From: an uncultured Lachnospiraceae bacterium
GTDB taxonomy: Bacteria > Bacillota > Clostridia > Lachnospirales > Lachnospiraceae
Direction of reading: 5' to 3'
DNA length: 64,000 nt
NCBI GenBank assembly: GCA_910584915.1
Contig: CAJUDM010000010.1
Location: forward strand, 57,898 to 121,897
Position 1 is the first letter of the stretch, and every line of letters starts with the position of its first letter. Below are positions 50,617 through 58,562 of this stretch, piece after piece. The notes under the pieces were generated by a model that did not search any database, was not told the origin of the DNA, and saw only the letters and a list, made by a program, of their open reading frames with translations. The translations under genes were made by a program, and so were the position numbers.

Positions 50617-51306
50617 CTATTTCTTTTTCAGCCGCAGAAGCGCCTCATACGCCGCTTTTTGCTGCGCCGCCTTCTTATTGTGTCCGCTGCCCTTTCCAAG
50701 GAGCACATCCCCCTGATACACTTCCACAAAAAAAGACTTGTCATGCTCCGGACCGCTCTCCCCGGTCAGCACATAGCGGATATCACCGCCGTCCTTCTGC
50801 ATCTCCTCCTGCAGAATCGACTTGGCGTCGTAAAACAGCGCCTTGTCCTCCAGATCCGACAGCACAAAACGGTGGATAAACTCCCTCACCTGTTCAAAAC
50901 CGCCATCCAGATAGACGGCGCCGATCACCGCCTCCATCACATCCGAGATGATGGAGTCCCGCGCCCGCCCGCCGGTCATCTCCTCGCCTTTCCCAAGCAG
51001 GATATAATGATCCAGTCCCAGATCCCTCGCGCAGGAGGCAAGGGACGGCTCGCACACCATCGCAGCCCTTGTCCTTGTCAGCTGTCCCTCGCTCATCTCA
51101 GAGCGGCTCCGGTACAAATATTCGCTCGAGATCATCTCAAGCACCGCGTCCCCCAGAAACTCGAGCCGCTCGTAATCCTTCACTTTATTGATCTTGCGCT
51201 CGTTGGCATAGGAACTGTGCGTCAACGCCTGCCTGAGCAGATCCTTGTCCTTAAACACATACCCTGTCCGTTCCTCCAGTTTATCTATCAAATGCCTTTC
51301 GTCCAT
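50617..51306 (-). CDS. rnc: Ribonuclease III
   Basis: A 229-residue dsRNA endonuclease for rRNA and mRNA processing. The catalytic signature ERLEFLGDAVLE is at about residues 46-57, the second metal site is in DVMEAVIGAVYLDGG, and a C-terminal dsRNA-binding domain ends HNKKAAQQKAAYEALLRLKK. The ATG at 51306 (MDERHLID) follows AAAGGGAG closely; a TTG at 51333 is an alternative with no better site. It sits in the conserved plsX-acpP-rnc-smc order. Confidence 0.96.
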   Translation of the reverse strand: MDERHLIDKLEERTGYVFKDKDLLRQALTHSSYANERKINKVKDYERLEFLGDAVLEMISSEYLYRSRSEMSEGQLTRTRAAMVCEPSLASCARDLGLDHYILLGKGEEMTGGRARDSIISDVMEAVIGAVYLDGGFEQVREFIHRFVLSDLEDKALFYDAKSILQEEMQKDGGDIRYVLTGESGPEHDKSFFVEVYQGDVLLGKGSGHNKKAAQQKAAYEALLRLKKK

Positions 51307-51420
51307 CTCCCTTTTCCCATCTTTCCGTCTCAACAGCTATTTTCTTTGACAAATATTATCCTCTTCTGTCAGGAATACATCTTTCCGCACGCTTCACTCA
51401 TTTTTCACATTTCATACAGA

Positions 51421-51441
51421 AAGCCCTCTGTAAGGGCTTTC
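51421..51441 (-). terminator. Hairpin between acpP and rnc
   Basis: AAAGCCCT (51421-51428) and AGGGCTTT (51434-51441) form an 8-bp stem. On the minus strand it is followed by TCTG, and its own 3' arm ends in TTT. It may attenuate read-through from plsX-acpP into rnc-smc, allowing separate control. Confidence 0.5.
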
Positions 51442-51462
51442 CTGCTGACCGATCCATTGTTT

Positions 51463-51687
51463 TTATCTGCCTGTGATCAGTTCCATCGCCTCCGCGACCG
51501 TCCTGATATGCTCCACATCCTTCTCCTGAATCCTGATCTCAAACTCCTCTTCTATTTTCATAACGATCTGGTAGATATCAAGGGAATCCGCCCCCAGATC
51601 TTCCAAAAATGTTGTCTCCGGCGTGATCTCCGCCGGATCTACATTCAACACCTCGGCAATACTTTTACACACTTTTTCAAATTCCAT
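51463..51687 (-). CDS. acpP: Acyl carrier protein
   Basis: A 74-residue acyl carrier protein for fatty acid synthesis. The phosphopantetheine attachment Ser is S35 in LGADSLDIYQ. It is acidic and helical throughout (MEFEKVCKSIAEVL, MKIEEEFEIRIQE). Start 51687 has GGGGGCGGAAG upstream; a longer frame to 51714 is unlikely. plsX ends 63 bp upstream of the start, consistent with one operon. Confidence 0.95.
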   Translation of the reverse strand: MEFEKVCKSIAEVLNVDPAEITPETTFLEDLGADSLDIYQIVMKIEEEFEIRIQEKDVEHIRTVAEAMELITGR

Positions 51688-51750
51688 TCTTCCGCCCCCG
51701 CATTGTCCGGACAACGGCTGCCGCCCCCGGCATTAATTTCCGCCGCCGTA

Positions 51751-52776
51751 CTATGAGATTTCCGTTTCATCCTTCGCACAAAGCTTCGCTTTGATCTGCT
51801 CGTTAATCTTCTGTTCCTTGAATGTCACACATTGCAGCACCGAATTTTTGACTTCACCGGATTTCGCGCTGCCGTGCGTCTTTACTACCAGCCCCTTTAA
51901 GCCAAGAAGCGGCGCGCCGCCGTACTGCTCCAGGTCAAACTCCTTCATCAATCCTTTCAATGCGGGCTTGATCAGAAGCGCCCCCATCTTTGTCCGCAGA
52001 GATGCCATCAGTCCCTTTTTCACTTTTTTCAGAAGGAAATACGCCGTCCCTTCATACATTTTAAGGACCACATTGCCCACAAACGCCTCACAGACGATCA
52101 CATCCGCCTCTCCGGCGGGAATATCCCTCGCCTCCACACTGCCGATAAAATTGATATCCGGACAGTTTTTGAGCAACGGGAAGGTCTCCTTCACAAGAGC
52201 GTTTCCCTTCTCCTCCTCGGCGCCGATATTGACGATACCGACTTTCGGGTTTTTGATGCCGCAGACATTCTCCATATAGATCGAGCCCATCTTGGCAAAC
52301 TGCACCAGCATGGAGGGCCTTGCATCCACATTGGCGCCGCAGTCGATCAGAAGAGACGCCCCTTTGTCCGTGGGGATCATCGGCGCAAGGGGCGGCCTCT
52401 CGATCCCTTTAAGCCTCCCCACGATAAGCTGTCCGCCCACCAGTGTCGCCCCGGTACTTCCGGCGGAGACAAAGGCATCGCAGGTGCCGTCCCTCACCAT
52501 CGTCATTGCCTTCACGAGAGAGGAATCCTTTTTCCTGCGGATCGCCATGACCGGCGGTTCCGCCGTCTCGATGACCTCGGAAGCATGGATCACCTCCACC
52601 TGTTCCTTCTCATAGGTATATTTCGCCAGTTCCGCGTTGACCGCATCCTCACGCCCTACCAGATACACCTTTACCTTCCTGTTCTCATTGACCGCCTCAA
52701 TGGCGCCCTTCACGATCTCCACCGGCGCGTTATCGCCGCCCATCGCGTCCACCGCGACCTTGATATATTCTGACAT
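51751..52776 (-). CDS. plsX: Phosphate acyltransferase PlsX
   Basis: A 341-residue enzyme making acyl-phosphate from acyl-ACP, the first step of phospholipid synthesis through PlsX/PlsY. IKVAVDAMGGDNAPVEIVKG is the family opening; VSAGSTGATLVGGQLIVGRL and DCGANVDARPSML follow. Length is normal. The usual upstream neighbours rpmF and the DUF177 gene are absent; an Rrf2 regulator lies upstream on the same strand instead. AT-rich sequence with TATTATAAAAT about 45-55 bp upstream may be the promoter, without a clear -35. Confidence 0.95.
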   Translation of the reverse strand: MSEYIKVAVDAMGGDNAPVEIVKGAIEAVNENRKVKVYLVGREDAVNAELAKYTYEKEQVEVIHASEVIETAEPPVMAIRRKKDSSLVKAMTMVRDGTCDAFVSAGSTGATLVGGQLIVGRLKGIERPPLAPMIPTDKGASLLIDCGANVDARPSMLVQFAKMGSIYMENVCGIKNPKVGIVNIGAEEEKGNALVKETFPLLKNCPDINFIGSVEARDIPAGEADVIVCEAFVGNVVLKMYEGTAYFLLKKVKKGLMASLRTKMGALLIKPALKGLMKEFDLEQYGGAPLLGLKGLVVKTHGSAKSGEVKNSVLQCVTFKEQKINEQIKAKLCAKDETEIS

Positions 52777-52963
52777 ATGCTCTCCTTGGTATACGGCAGC
52801 CTCCTGTCACACCGACCGCCTTATTTTATAATATCTGCAATGATTTTGTAATTTTCATCATACTAAAAATATCGGTAAAAAGCAAGAAAAAGCTGGAAAT
52901 ACGCATAAGCCGCAGTAACAATTTTGCCGTCCGGGTTGAACTGTCGCCAAGCCGTGCGGCAAT

Positions 52964-53434
52964 TCACCCTTCCGTGTCATTTGGCATACCACTGCAGATG
53001 CCGGCGCGCTCCCCGGAGTGCCGCGGTTTCTCCTCATGCAGCAGATCCTCCAGCGTAATACTGAAAAAGAATTCATGGACCATGGCGTCAAATCGTTCCC
53101 ACATGGATACTGTACTGCAGCCCGCCCGGCGGGGACAGGGCTCCGCGTCATCCCGGAGGCATGCCACGATGGCAAGAGATCCTTCCGTCAGTTCAAGGAT
53201 CTCACCTACTGAATATTCAGCGGGCTTCTTCGTCAGCCTGTAACCGCCGCCTTTCCCCCGCAGTCCCTTTAAAAGCCTGTTCTGAACAAGCGTCTTCAGT
53301 ATGATTTCAAGGTATTTTTTAGATATTCCCTGCCTGGATGCGATCTCATCCAGCGGAATATAGGAATCAGGATCCTGCTGCGCCAGATCCAGCATTACCC
53401 GCAACGCATATCTGCCTTTTGTCGAGATCATCAT
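52964..53434 (-). CDS. Rrf2-family transcriptional regulator with three conserved cysteines
   Basis: A 156-residue winged-helix regulator. MMISTKGRYALRVMLDLAQQ and GISKKYLEIILKTLVQN are the Rrf2/IscR DNA-binding domain, with the wing at LRGKGGGYRLTK. Cysteines 92, 100 and 106 (ACLRDDAEPC, PRRAGC) match the cluster-binding positions of IscR/NsrR/RsrR-type sensors, so it probably carries an Fe-S cluster. AGGAGG lies 9 nt before the start. It is divergent from the TlpA/CXXC/NapH-like redox genes, which it may regulate; no iscS/iscU gene is in the window. Confidence 0.9.
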   Translation of the reverse strand: MMISTKGRYALRVMLDLAQQDPDSYIPLDEIASRQGISKKYLEIILKTLVQNRLLKGLRGKGGGYRLTKKPAEYSVGEILELTEGSLAIVACLRDDAEPCPRRAGCSTVSMWERFDAMVHEFFFSITLEDLLHEEKPRHSGERAGICSGMPNDTEG

Positions 53435-53465
53435 TCTCTCACGCCTCCTGCTGTTGTAGATACCT

Positions 53466-53494
53466 ATTATAATACAAGGTTTCATGGTTTTCAA
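53466..53494 (-). promoter_or_regulatory. Promoter of the Rrf2 regulator gene
   Basis: On the minus strand TTGAAA (53489-53494), 17-bp spacer, consensus TATAAT (53466-53471). The start codon is about 30 nt from the -10. Confidence 0.7.
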
Positions 53495-53539
53495 CCGCCT
53501 GATTTCCTTTGTTTTGTTTTTTCAGCGCCTCTACAAAGC

Positions 53540-53603
53540 AGCATTTCTTTTTCCGTTAAATTTAAAAGAAATGCTTGGGGGTTTTCCAAAAATCTGATAT
53601 AGT
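53540..53603 (+). promoter_or_regulatory. Promoter of the TlpA operon with upstream 12-bp inverted repeat
   Basis: TTGGGG at 53575-53580, 17-bp spacer, TATAGT at 53598-53603. A perfect inverted repeat, AGCATTTCTTTT (53540-53551) and AAAAGAAATGCT (53564-53575), abuts the -35, a position suited to an activator or repressor such as the divergent Rrf2 protein. Confidence 0.5.
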
Positions 53604-53644
53604 AATGAACAGGATCATATCAGCAAACGAACGGAGGAATACCC

Positions 53645-54274
53645 TTGAAAACAAAAAATATGAAATCTATACTGTTCACAGCAATCTTTCTGCTCATCGC
53701 TTCTTCCCTGGCAGCCTGCGGCAGCGCCGGAAAAGAGGCGGACGGAGGCGGCGCCCCGGCTGCAGATACCACTTCCGCGCCGGAGGCAGGCGCATCATCC
53801 GGGGAGGGCGCAGAAAGCGGTTCCATCTCCTATCTGCCCTTGAATGAAGGCGATACAGCGCCCGATTTCACTGCCGCCCTGGCCGACGGGACAGAATTTA
53901 CCCTCTCCGATCAGCAGGGGAAGGTTGTTCTTTTAAACTTCTGGGCGACCTGGTGCGGCCCCTGTGTGAGGGAGATGCCCGCCTTTGAAAAGCTTCATGA
54001 GGAATACGGGGAAGATATCGCCATCCTTGCCGTCAACTGTATGGAGGGGGAGGACATCGTAGACGCCTTTCTCGAGGAAACCGGCTACACCTTCCCCGTC
54101 GCCTGCGATGTGGAGGGGACAGTCATCGCGAAATACCCTTCCCAGGGAATCCCCTACACGCTTGTGATCGACAAGGAGGGCATCATCCAAAAAATCTACG
54201 TGGGCGCGGCGGACGCCGAGACGCAGTACCTGGAATATAAAGGGGCGATCGATGCTGTTTCTCAGACGCCGTGA
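53645..54274 (+). CDS. TlpA-like thioredoxin-fold lipoprotein
   Basis: A 209-residue membrane-anchored thiol-disulfide protein. The signal peptide ends in lipobox SSLAAC (Cys25), a Gly/Ala/Ser/Glu-rich linker runs to about 62, and a TlpA/ResA domain follows with WCGPC active site (C104, C107) and the cis-Pro loop GIPYTLVIDKEG. It probably reduces extracytoplasmic disulfides. The TTG at 53645 is favoured as start because GGAGGA lies 6 nt upstream; the ATG at 53660 is 21 nt from it. It heads a short operon with a CXXC peptide and an iron-sulfur membrane protein that may supply electrons. Confidence 0.9.
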   Translation: MKTKNMKSILFTAIFLLIASSLAACGSAGKEADGGGAPAADTTSAPEAGASSGEGAESGSISYLPLNEGDTAPDFTAALADGTEFTLSDQQGKVVLLNFWATWCGPCVREMPAFEKLHEEYGEDIAILAVNCMEGEDIVDAFLEETGYTFPVACDVEGTVIAKYPSQGIPYTLVIDKEGIIQKIYVGAADAETQYLEYKGAIDAVSQTP

Positions 54275-54341
54275 AGGACATAAATGCTCCATAAAAATAA
54301 GAGGAAAGCTTCATTATAACACCCAAAAGGATCATATTAAT

Positions 54342-54518
54342 ATGAAACCATCAAGCGAAACACAAAAACGGCATCGCCCGTTTTCCACTAAATGGATCAG
54401 AACGGTAATTCTCGTATCTGCCGTCGTTCTGCTTATCCTGGGCATTGTCCAAAACGGACATCTGGATGTCAAAAACAAAGCGGTGCGCATCTGCTACGAA
54501 TGTATCGGAATAGGATGA
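54342..54518 (+). CDS. CD1871A-family CXXC peptide
   Basis: A 58-residue protein with one membrane helix (about 20-36) and a terminal AVRICYECIGIG containing C51-x-x-C54. This matches the CD1871A family CXXC motif-containing proteins seen in Clostridia beside TlpA and 4Fe-4S genes. The CXXC probably faces outside and shuttles electrons, by inference. AAAAGGA lies about 11 nt before the ATG; longer frames to 54252 would overlap the TlpA gene. Confidence 0.85.
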   Translation: MKPSSETQKRHRPFSTKWIRTVILVSAVVLLILGIVQNGHLDVKNKAVRICYECIGIG

Positions 54519-54546
54519 CTATGTTGAATTGCAGGAGTTTTACGCC

Positions 54547-55347
54547 ATGAAACGAAAAAGAAAACTGATACAGCTTATCAGCGCTGTCCTATATAATTGT
54601 CATATCACAGGGTTTGCCAAAGGGGCAATCTATCAGGGCGGCTTAAAGAGCGCCTGTATCCCGGGGTTAAATTGTTATTCCTGCCCGGGGGCTGTCTTCT
54701 CCTGCCCTCTGGGTTCCCTGCAGAGCGCGCTTGTCTCCTCGAAATACCGGTTTCCCTACTATATGCTGGGCATACTTTTGCTTTTCGGTATCCTGTTTGG
54801 CAGGATCATCTGCGGTTTTCTGTGCCCTTTCGGGCTTGTCCAGGAACTGCTGTATAAGATTCCATCCAAAAAGCTGAAAAAAAGCATCTGGACCAGAAGG
54901 CTTTCCTATTTAAAGTATGTGATACTGGCAGTCTTTGTGGTGGGCGTTCCGCTGATATTTCTGACACCCGGCTTCTGCAAATACATCTGTCCCGCCGGCA
55001 CGCTGGAGGGCGGCATCCCGCTGCTTTTCAAAAATGAGAGCCTGCGGCAGCTCGCGGGCGGGCTTTTCCGGTGGAAGATGCTGCTTCTTGTACTGATCCT
55101 GTTATCTTCCGTTTTCCTCTTCCGCTTTTTCTGTCGGTTCCTCTGCCCGCTGGGAGCCTTTTACGGGCTCTTCAACAAGTTCGCTCCATTCGGCGTACGG
55201 ATCGAGGCAGAAAAATGCAACGACTGCGGCGCCTGCATCCGCCGCTGCAAAATGGACGTCAAAAAAGTCGGCGACGCGGAATGCATCCAGTGCGGCGAAT
55301 GTATTGAAACCTGCCCGACATGTGCGCTTAAATACAGAAAAATTTAG
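54547..55347 (+). CDS. NapH/CcdA-context 4Fe-4S membrane protein
   Basis: A 266-residue membrane protein with four to six helices and several C-x3-C-P loops (LNCYSCPGAVFSCP, IICGFLCPFG, CKYICPAG, FCRFLCPLGAF), then a C-terminal dicluster ferredoxin domain (CNDCGACIRRCKMDV, CIQCGECIETCPTC). This is the NapH/MauN/YccM type, which moves electrons from cytosolic donors across the membrane. Start 54547 (MKRKRKL) has GGAG 9 nt upstream. With the CXXC peptide and TlpA it forms a plausible route delivering electrons to extracytoplasmic thiols. Confidence 0.9.
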   Translation: MKRKRKLIQLISAVLYNCHITGFAKGAIYQGGLKSACIPGLNCYSCPGAVFSCPLGSLQSALVSSKYRFPYYMLGILLLFGILFGRIICGFLCPFGLVQELLYKIPSKKLKKSIWTRRLSYLKYVILAVFVVGVPLIFLTPGFCKYICPAGTLEGGIPLLFKNESLRQLAGGLFRWKMLLLVLILLSSVFLFRFFCRFLCPLGAFYGLFNKFAPFGVRIEAEKCNDCGACIRRCKMDVKKVGDAECIQCGECIETCPTCALKYRKI

Positions 55348-55408
55348 ATAACAGAAATATATTTCCATCCCGGCGTCCGGCTCCAAATATACAAAAAAGG
55401 ATTTTACC

Positions 55409-56752
55409 ATGGCACAGATCAATCTCTCAGAAGGACCAATCACAAAAAACATGCTCCGTTTCGCGTTCCCGATGATCTGCGGCAATATGCTGCAGCAGCT
55501 CTACAATGTGGTGGACACGCTGATCGTAGGAAAATATCTCGGCACAACAGCCCTTGCGGCGGTGGGAAGTTCCTACGCTCTGATGACCTTTCTGACTTCG
55601 ATCCTGCTCGGGATGTGCATGGGGAGCGGCGCCATGTTCTCCATCCGTTTCGGAGAGAAAAACCATAATCAACTTCAGGAGGATCTCTATGTCTCCTTCT
55701 TCCTGATCGCCGCCCTCGCCGTTTTGATCAACGGGATCGTCTTTCTCTTTATCGATCCCATCATGGTGCTGCTTAGCGTCCCCGCGGACACCTACGCGCT
55801 GATGCGGGAGTATCTGTGGGTGATCTTTTTCGGCATCGGCGCCACCTTTTTCTACAACTATTTTGCTGCCGTCCTGCGCGCCCTGGGCAATTCCCTCGTG
55901 CCCCTTGTCTTTTTGGGTATCTCCGCCGTGATCAATATCGTGCTGGATCTGTATTTTATCTTATCCTGCGGCTTCGGCGTGGCGGGGGCTGCATTCGCGA
56001 CGATCCTGGCGCAGTGGTTTTCCGGCGTCGGCATCGCGCTCTACTGTATACTGAAATGCCCTTTTATGCGGATCGAAAAACAAAACAGGCGGTTTTGTGC
56101 CGCCACCATAAAGGAGATCACAAACGCCTCCATCCTGACCTGCCTGCAGCAGTCGGTGATGAATCTGGGCATCCTGATGGTGCAGGGACTTGTCAACAGC
56201 TTCGGCAGCATCGTTATGGCAGCCTTCGCGGCAGCCGTAAAGATCGACGCCTTTGCCTACATGCCCCTGCAGGATTTCGGCAACGCCTTCTCCACCTTTA
56301 TCGCCCAGAACTACGGGGCAAAAAAGCCGGAGCGGATCAAAAAAGGAATACGCTCCGCCGCCGGGTGCGTGGTGTTGTTCTCCCTCACCGTCTCCGTGCT
56401 CGTGGTCGTATTTTCCAGGCAGCTCCTGCTCCTGTTTATCAAACCGGAGGAGACGAAGGTGCTCGCCGTGGGCATGTCCTATCTGCGCACCGTAGCTGTT
56501 TTTTACTTCGGGATCGGCGCGCTGTTTATGCTCTACGGACTCTACCGTGCCATCAACCGTCCGGGCATGTCCCTTGTGCTGACCGTTATCTCGCTTGGCA
56601 CCAGAGTGGCGCTCGCTTATCTGCTCTCTCCCATTCCTGCCATCGGCGTGAGCGGTATCTGGTGGGCGATCCCGATCGGCTGGTTTCTGGCGGATGCGAC
56701 GGGTATCCTCTATTATCTCTATATCCTGCAATATAAAGGAGACTCTCCATGA
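55409..56752 (+). CDS. MATE-family efflux transporter
   Basis: A 447-residue transporter with 12 membrane helices in two pseudo-symmetric halves (NMLQQLYNVVDTLIVGKYLG in the first, SFGSIVMAAFAAAVKIDAFA in the second), the classic MATE patterns. It exports cationic drugs or metabolites by Na+ or H+ antiport; substrate unknown. AAAGGATTTTACC precedes the start. It overlaps the response-regulator gene by 4 nt, so efflux and sensing genes are coupled. Confidence 0.93.
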   Translation: MAQINLSEGPITKNMLRFAFPMICGNMLQQLYNVVDTLIVGKYLGTTALAAVGSSYALMTFLTSILLGMCMGSGAMFSIRFGEKNHNQLQEDLYVSFFLIAALAVLINGIVFLFIDPIMVLLSVPADTYALMREYLWVIFFGIGATFFYNYFAAVLRALGNSLVPLVFLGISAVINIVLDLYFILSCGFGVAGAAFATILAQWFSGVGIALYCILKCPFMRIEKQNRRFCAATIKEITNASILTCLQQSVMNLGILMVQGLVNSFGSIVMAAFAAAVKIDAFAYMPLQDFGNAFSTFIAQNYGAKKPERIKKGIRSAAGCVVLFSLTVSVLVVVFSRQLLLLFIKPEETKVLAVGMSYLRTVAVFYFGIGALFMLYGLYRAINRPGMSLVLTVISLGTRVALAYLLSPIPAIGVSGIWWAIPIGWFLADATGILYYLYILQYKGDSP

Positions 56753-57510
56753 AACAGATACTGATCATAGACGACGATATCTATATCGGAAATATGCTGG
56801 AGGAAGTCCTTCAAAAGGAAGGATATCGGGTTCTGCGCGCCTATTCCGGCACGGAGGCGATCCTGCTCCTCTCCTGTGCCTCCCCCGACCTGATCCTGCT
56901 CGATCTGATGCTGCCCGGACTCTCCGGCGAGGAACTCCTGCCCCGGATCAAAACCATTCCCGTTATCGTAGTCAGCGCGAAGGCGGATCTCGACAGCAAA
57001 GTGGCTCTCCTGTTGGAAGGAGCCGCGGATTATATCACAAAACCGTTCGAGATCCGGGAACTTCTGGCGCGGATCACCGCCGCCCTCCGCAAATGCGCCC
57101 TGTCTGCCGGTGACATCCTGTATTTTGATAACCTGTGCTTTGATGCGGCGGCACGCACAGTCTCTTTATCTGAATCTGAGAGAATTTCTCCGGCAGATCC
57201 TCCGGGCAGCAATACGGCTCTCCGCTCTTATGCCGGCACCCCCTGCCTGCATCCGTCAAACGATGCCATGGCTGCCAAAAGGACACGGCTGACTCGCACG
57301 GAAGCGGCTATCTTAAAGATCCTGATGCTGCATCCCTCCCAGGTCATCTCAAAATCTCATCTGCTTGAGCTGATCAGCGAAGATACGCCGGACTGCACCG
57401 ACCAGTCCCTGAAAACCCATGTCAGCAACCTGCGGAAAAAACTCCGGGAAATCGGCGGCAGAGAGTACATTGAGGCAGTCTGGGGCATCGGATTTCATCT
57501 GATATCTTGA
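56749..57510 (+). CDS. OmpR-family response regulator with extended linker
   Basis: A 253-residue regulator. The receiver (ILIIDDDIYIGNML, phospho-Asp52 in LILLDLMLPG, VVSAKAD, TKPFEIREL) spans 1-115 and a winged helix spans about 185-253 (LTRTEAAILKILMLHPSQVI, SLKTHVSNLRKKL). The linker of about 60 residues is longer than usual and Ser/Ala/Pro-rich (about 145-180). Translation is coupled to the MATE gene. The cognate kinase is probably the one at 59415; three 12-bp repeats directly after this gene are candidate binding sites. Confidence 0.92.
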   Translation: MKQILIIDDDIYIGNMLEEVLQKEGYRVLRAYSGTEAILLLSCASPDLILLDLMLPGLSGEELLPRIKTIPVIVVSAKADLDSKVALLLEGAADYITKPFEIRELLARITAALRKCALSAGDILYFDNLCFDAAARTVSLSESERISPADPPGSNTALRSYAGTPCLHPSNDAMAAKRTRLTRTEAAILKILMLHPSQVISKSHLLELISEDTPDCTDQSLKTHVSNLRKKLREIGGREYIEAVWGIGFHLIS

Positions 57511-57515
57511 CAAAA

Positions 57516-57562
57516 TCTTAACTGTTTTCTTAACCGTTTTCTGAATGCTTCTTTTGTATGAT
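57516..57562 (+). promoter_or_regulatory. Three tandem 12-bp repeats upstream of a -10 box (probable response-regulator site)
   Basis: TCTTAACTGTTT (57516-57527), TCTTAACCGTTT (57528-57539) and TCTGAATGCTTC (57540-57551) are head-to-tail units. TATGAT at 57557-57562 is the probable -10, without a consensus -35 at the right distance. OmpR-family proteins bind such direct repeats to activate promoters, so the ABC and kinase genes are probably induced by the adjacent regulator. Confidence 0.65.
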
Positions 57563-57602
57563 AAGAGAAACACCAGACAAAAAGAGAGGAGAAGCAATCA
57601 TC

Positions 57603-58562
57603 ATGGACTATGTTTTGACATGTGATGCCCTGGATAAAAGATACGGCAATTTTTATGCCCTGTGCAGGCTGTCCATGCATATCCCCAGGGGAGCCATTTA
57701 TGGCTTCATCGGAAAAAACGGTTCCGGGAAAACCACTCTGATGCGCCTTGTCTGCGGGCTTTCCCACCCCACCGCCGGCAGTTACACGCTCTACGGCATA
57801 ACCTCCCGCGACAAAAATATCTGCCGTGCCCGCAGGAGGATGGGTGCCATCATAGAAACGCCCGCCGTCTATCTCCATATGAGCGCGGCGGAAAATCTGG
57901 AACAGCAATACCGTATTCTCGGGCTGCCCTCTTTTGACACGATCGAAGAAATCCTGGAGCTGACCGGGCTTACGGATGTCGGAAAAAAGAAAGCCAGGCA
58001 TTTCTCGCTGGGTATGCGCCAGCGCCTCGGCATTGCCATTGCCCTGTGCGGCAATCCCGACTTTCTTGTGCTGGATGAACCCACAGGCGGGCTTGATCCC
58101 CAGGGCATCATCGAGATCCGGGAGCTTATTTTGAGGCTGAACAGGGAACAACAGATCACGTTCCTGATCTCCAGCCATATTCTGGATGAACTGTCAAAAA
58201 TCTCCACCCACTACGGCTTTATCGACAGGGGGCGCATGGTCAGAGAAATCAGCGCCGCGGAAGTGAGAGACCTCTGCCGCAAGTGCGTCCGCGTGACTGT
58301 GGCGGACACAAAACCGCTGTGCCTTCTACTGGACCGGCTGGAACTGGATTACAATATTCTCTCCGATACAGAAGCGGATATCTATCTAAGTCCTCCCTCG
58401 GACGCCGATGCTTCCCGCTGTCTGTCCGCCGCCGGCATAAGCGTCACTTCCCTGGTTATGGAACTGTCAAAGGGAAACTGTGAGGTGCTCTCCCTGCGGG
58501 AACATGACGAGAGCCTGGAAAACTACTATATGAATCTGATTGGGGAGGAGAAACATGTATAA
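57603..58562 (+). CDS. ABC transporter ATP-binding protein (antimicrobial peptide/lantibiotic type)
   Basis: A 319-residue ATPase: Walker A GKNGSGKT, signature FSLGMRQRLGIAIALCGNPD, Walker B FLVLDEPTGGLD, and H-loop ISSHILDELS. It is of the BcrA/EcsA-like branch with a C-terminal extension of about 100 residues, common in bacitracin and lantibiotic detoxification exporters. Start 57603 (MDYVLTC) has GAGGAG 11 nt upstream. The end overlaps the permease gene by 8 nt. Confidence 0.92.
   Translation: MDYVLTCDALDKRYGNFYALCRLSMHIPRGAIYGFIGKNGSGKTTLMRLVCGLSHPTAGSYTLYGITSRDKNICRARRRMGAIIETPAVYLHMSAAENLEQQYRILGLPSFDTIEEILELTGLTDVGKKKARHFSLGMRQRLGIAIALCGNPDFLVLDEPTGGLDPQGIIEIRELILRLNREQQITFLISSHILDELSKISTHYGFIDRGRMVREISAAEVRDLCRKCVRVTVADTKPLCLLLDRLELDYNILSDTEADIYLSPPSDADASRCLSAAGISVTSLVMELSKGNCEVLSLREHDESLENYYMNLIGEEKHV

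Noticed and set aside
55961..56731. Minus-strand 256-codon frame opposite the MATE gene
   Set aside because: Composition typical of antisense reading (His/Gln/Gly/Arg-rich), no homology recognised, and the plus-strand frame is a clear transporter.
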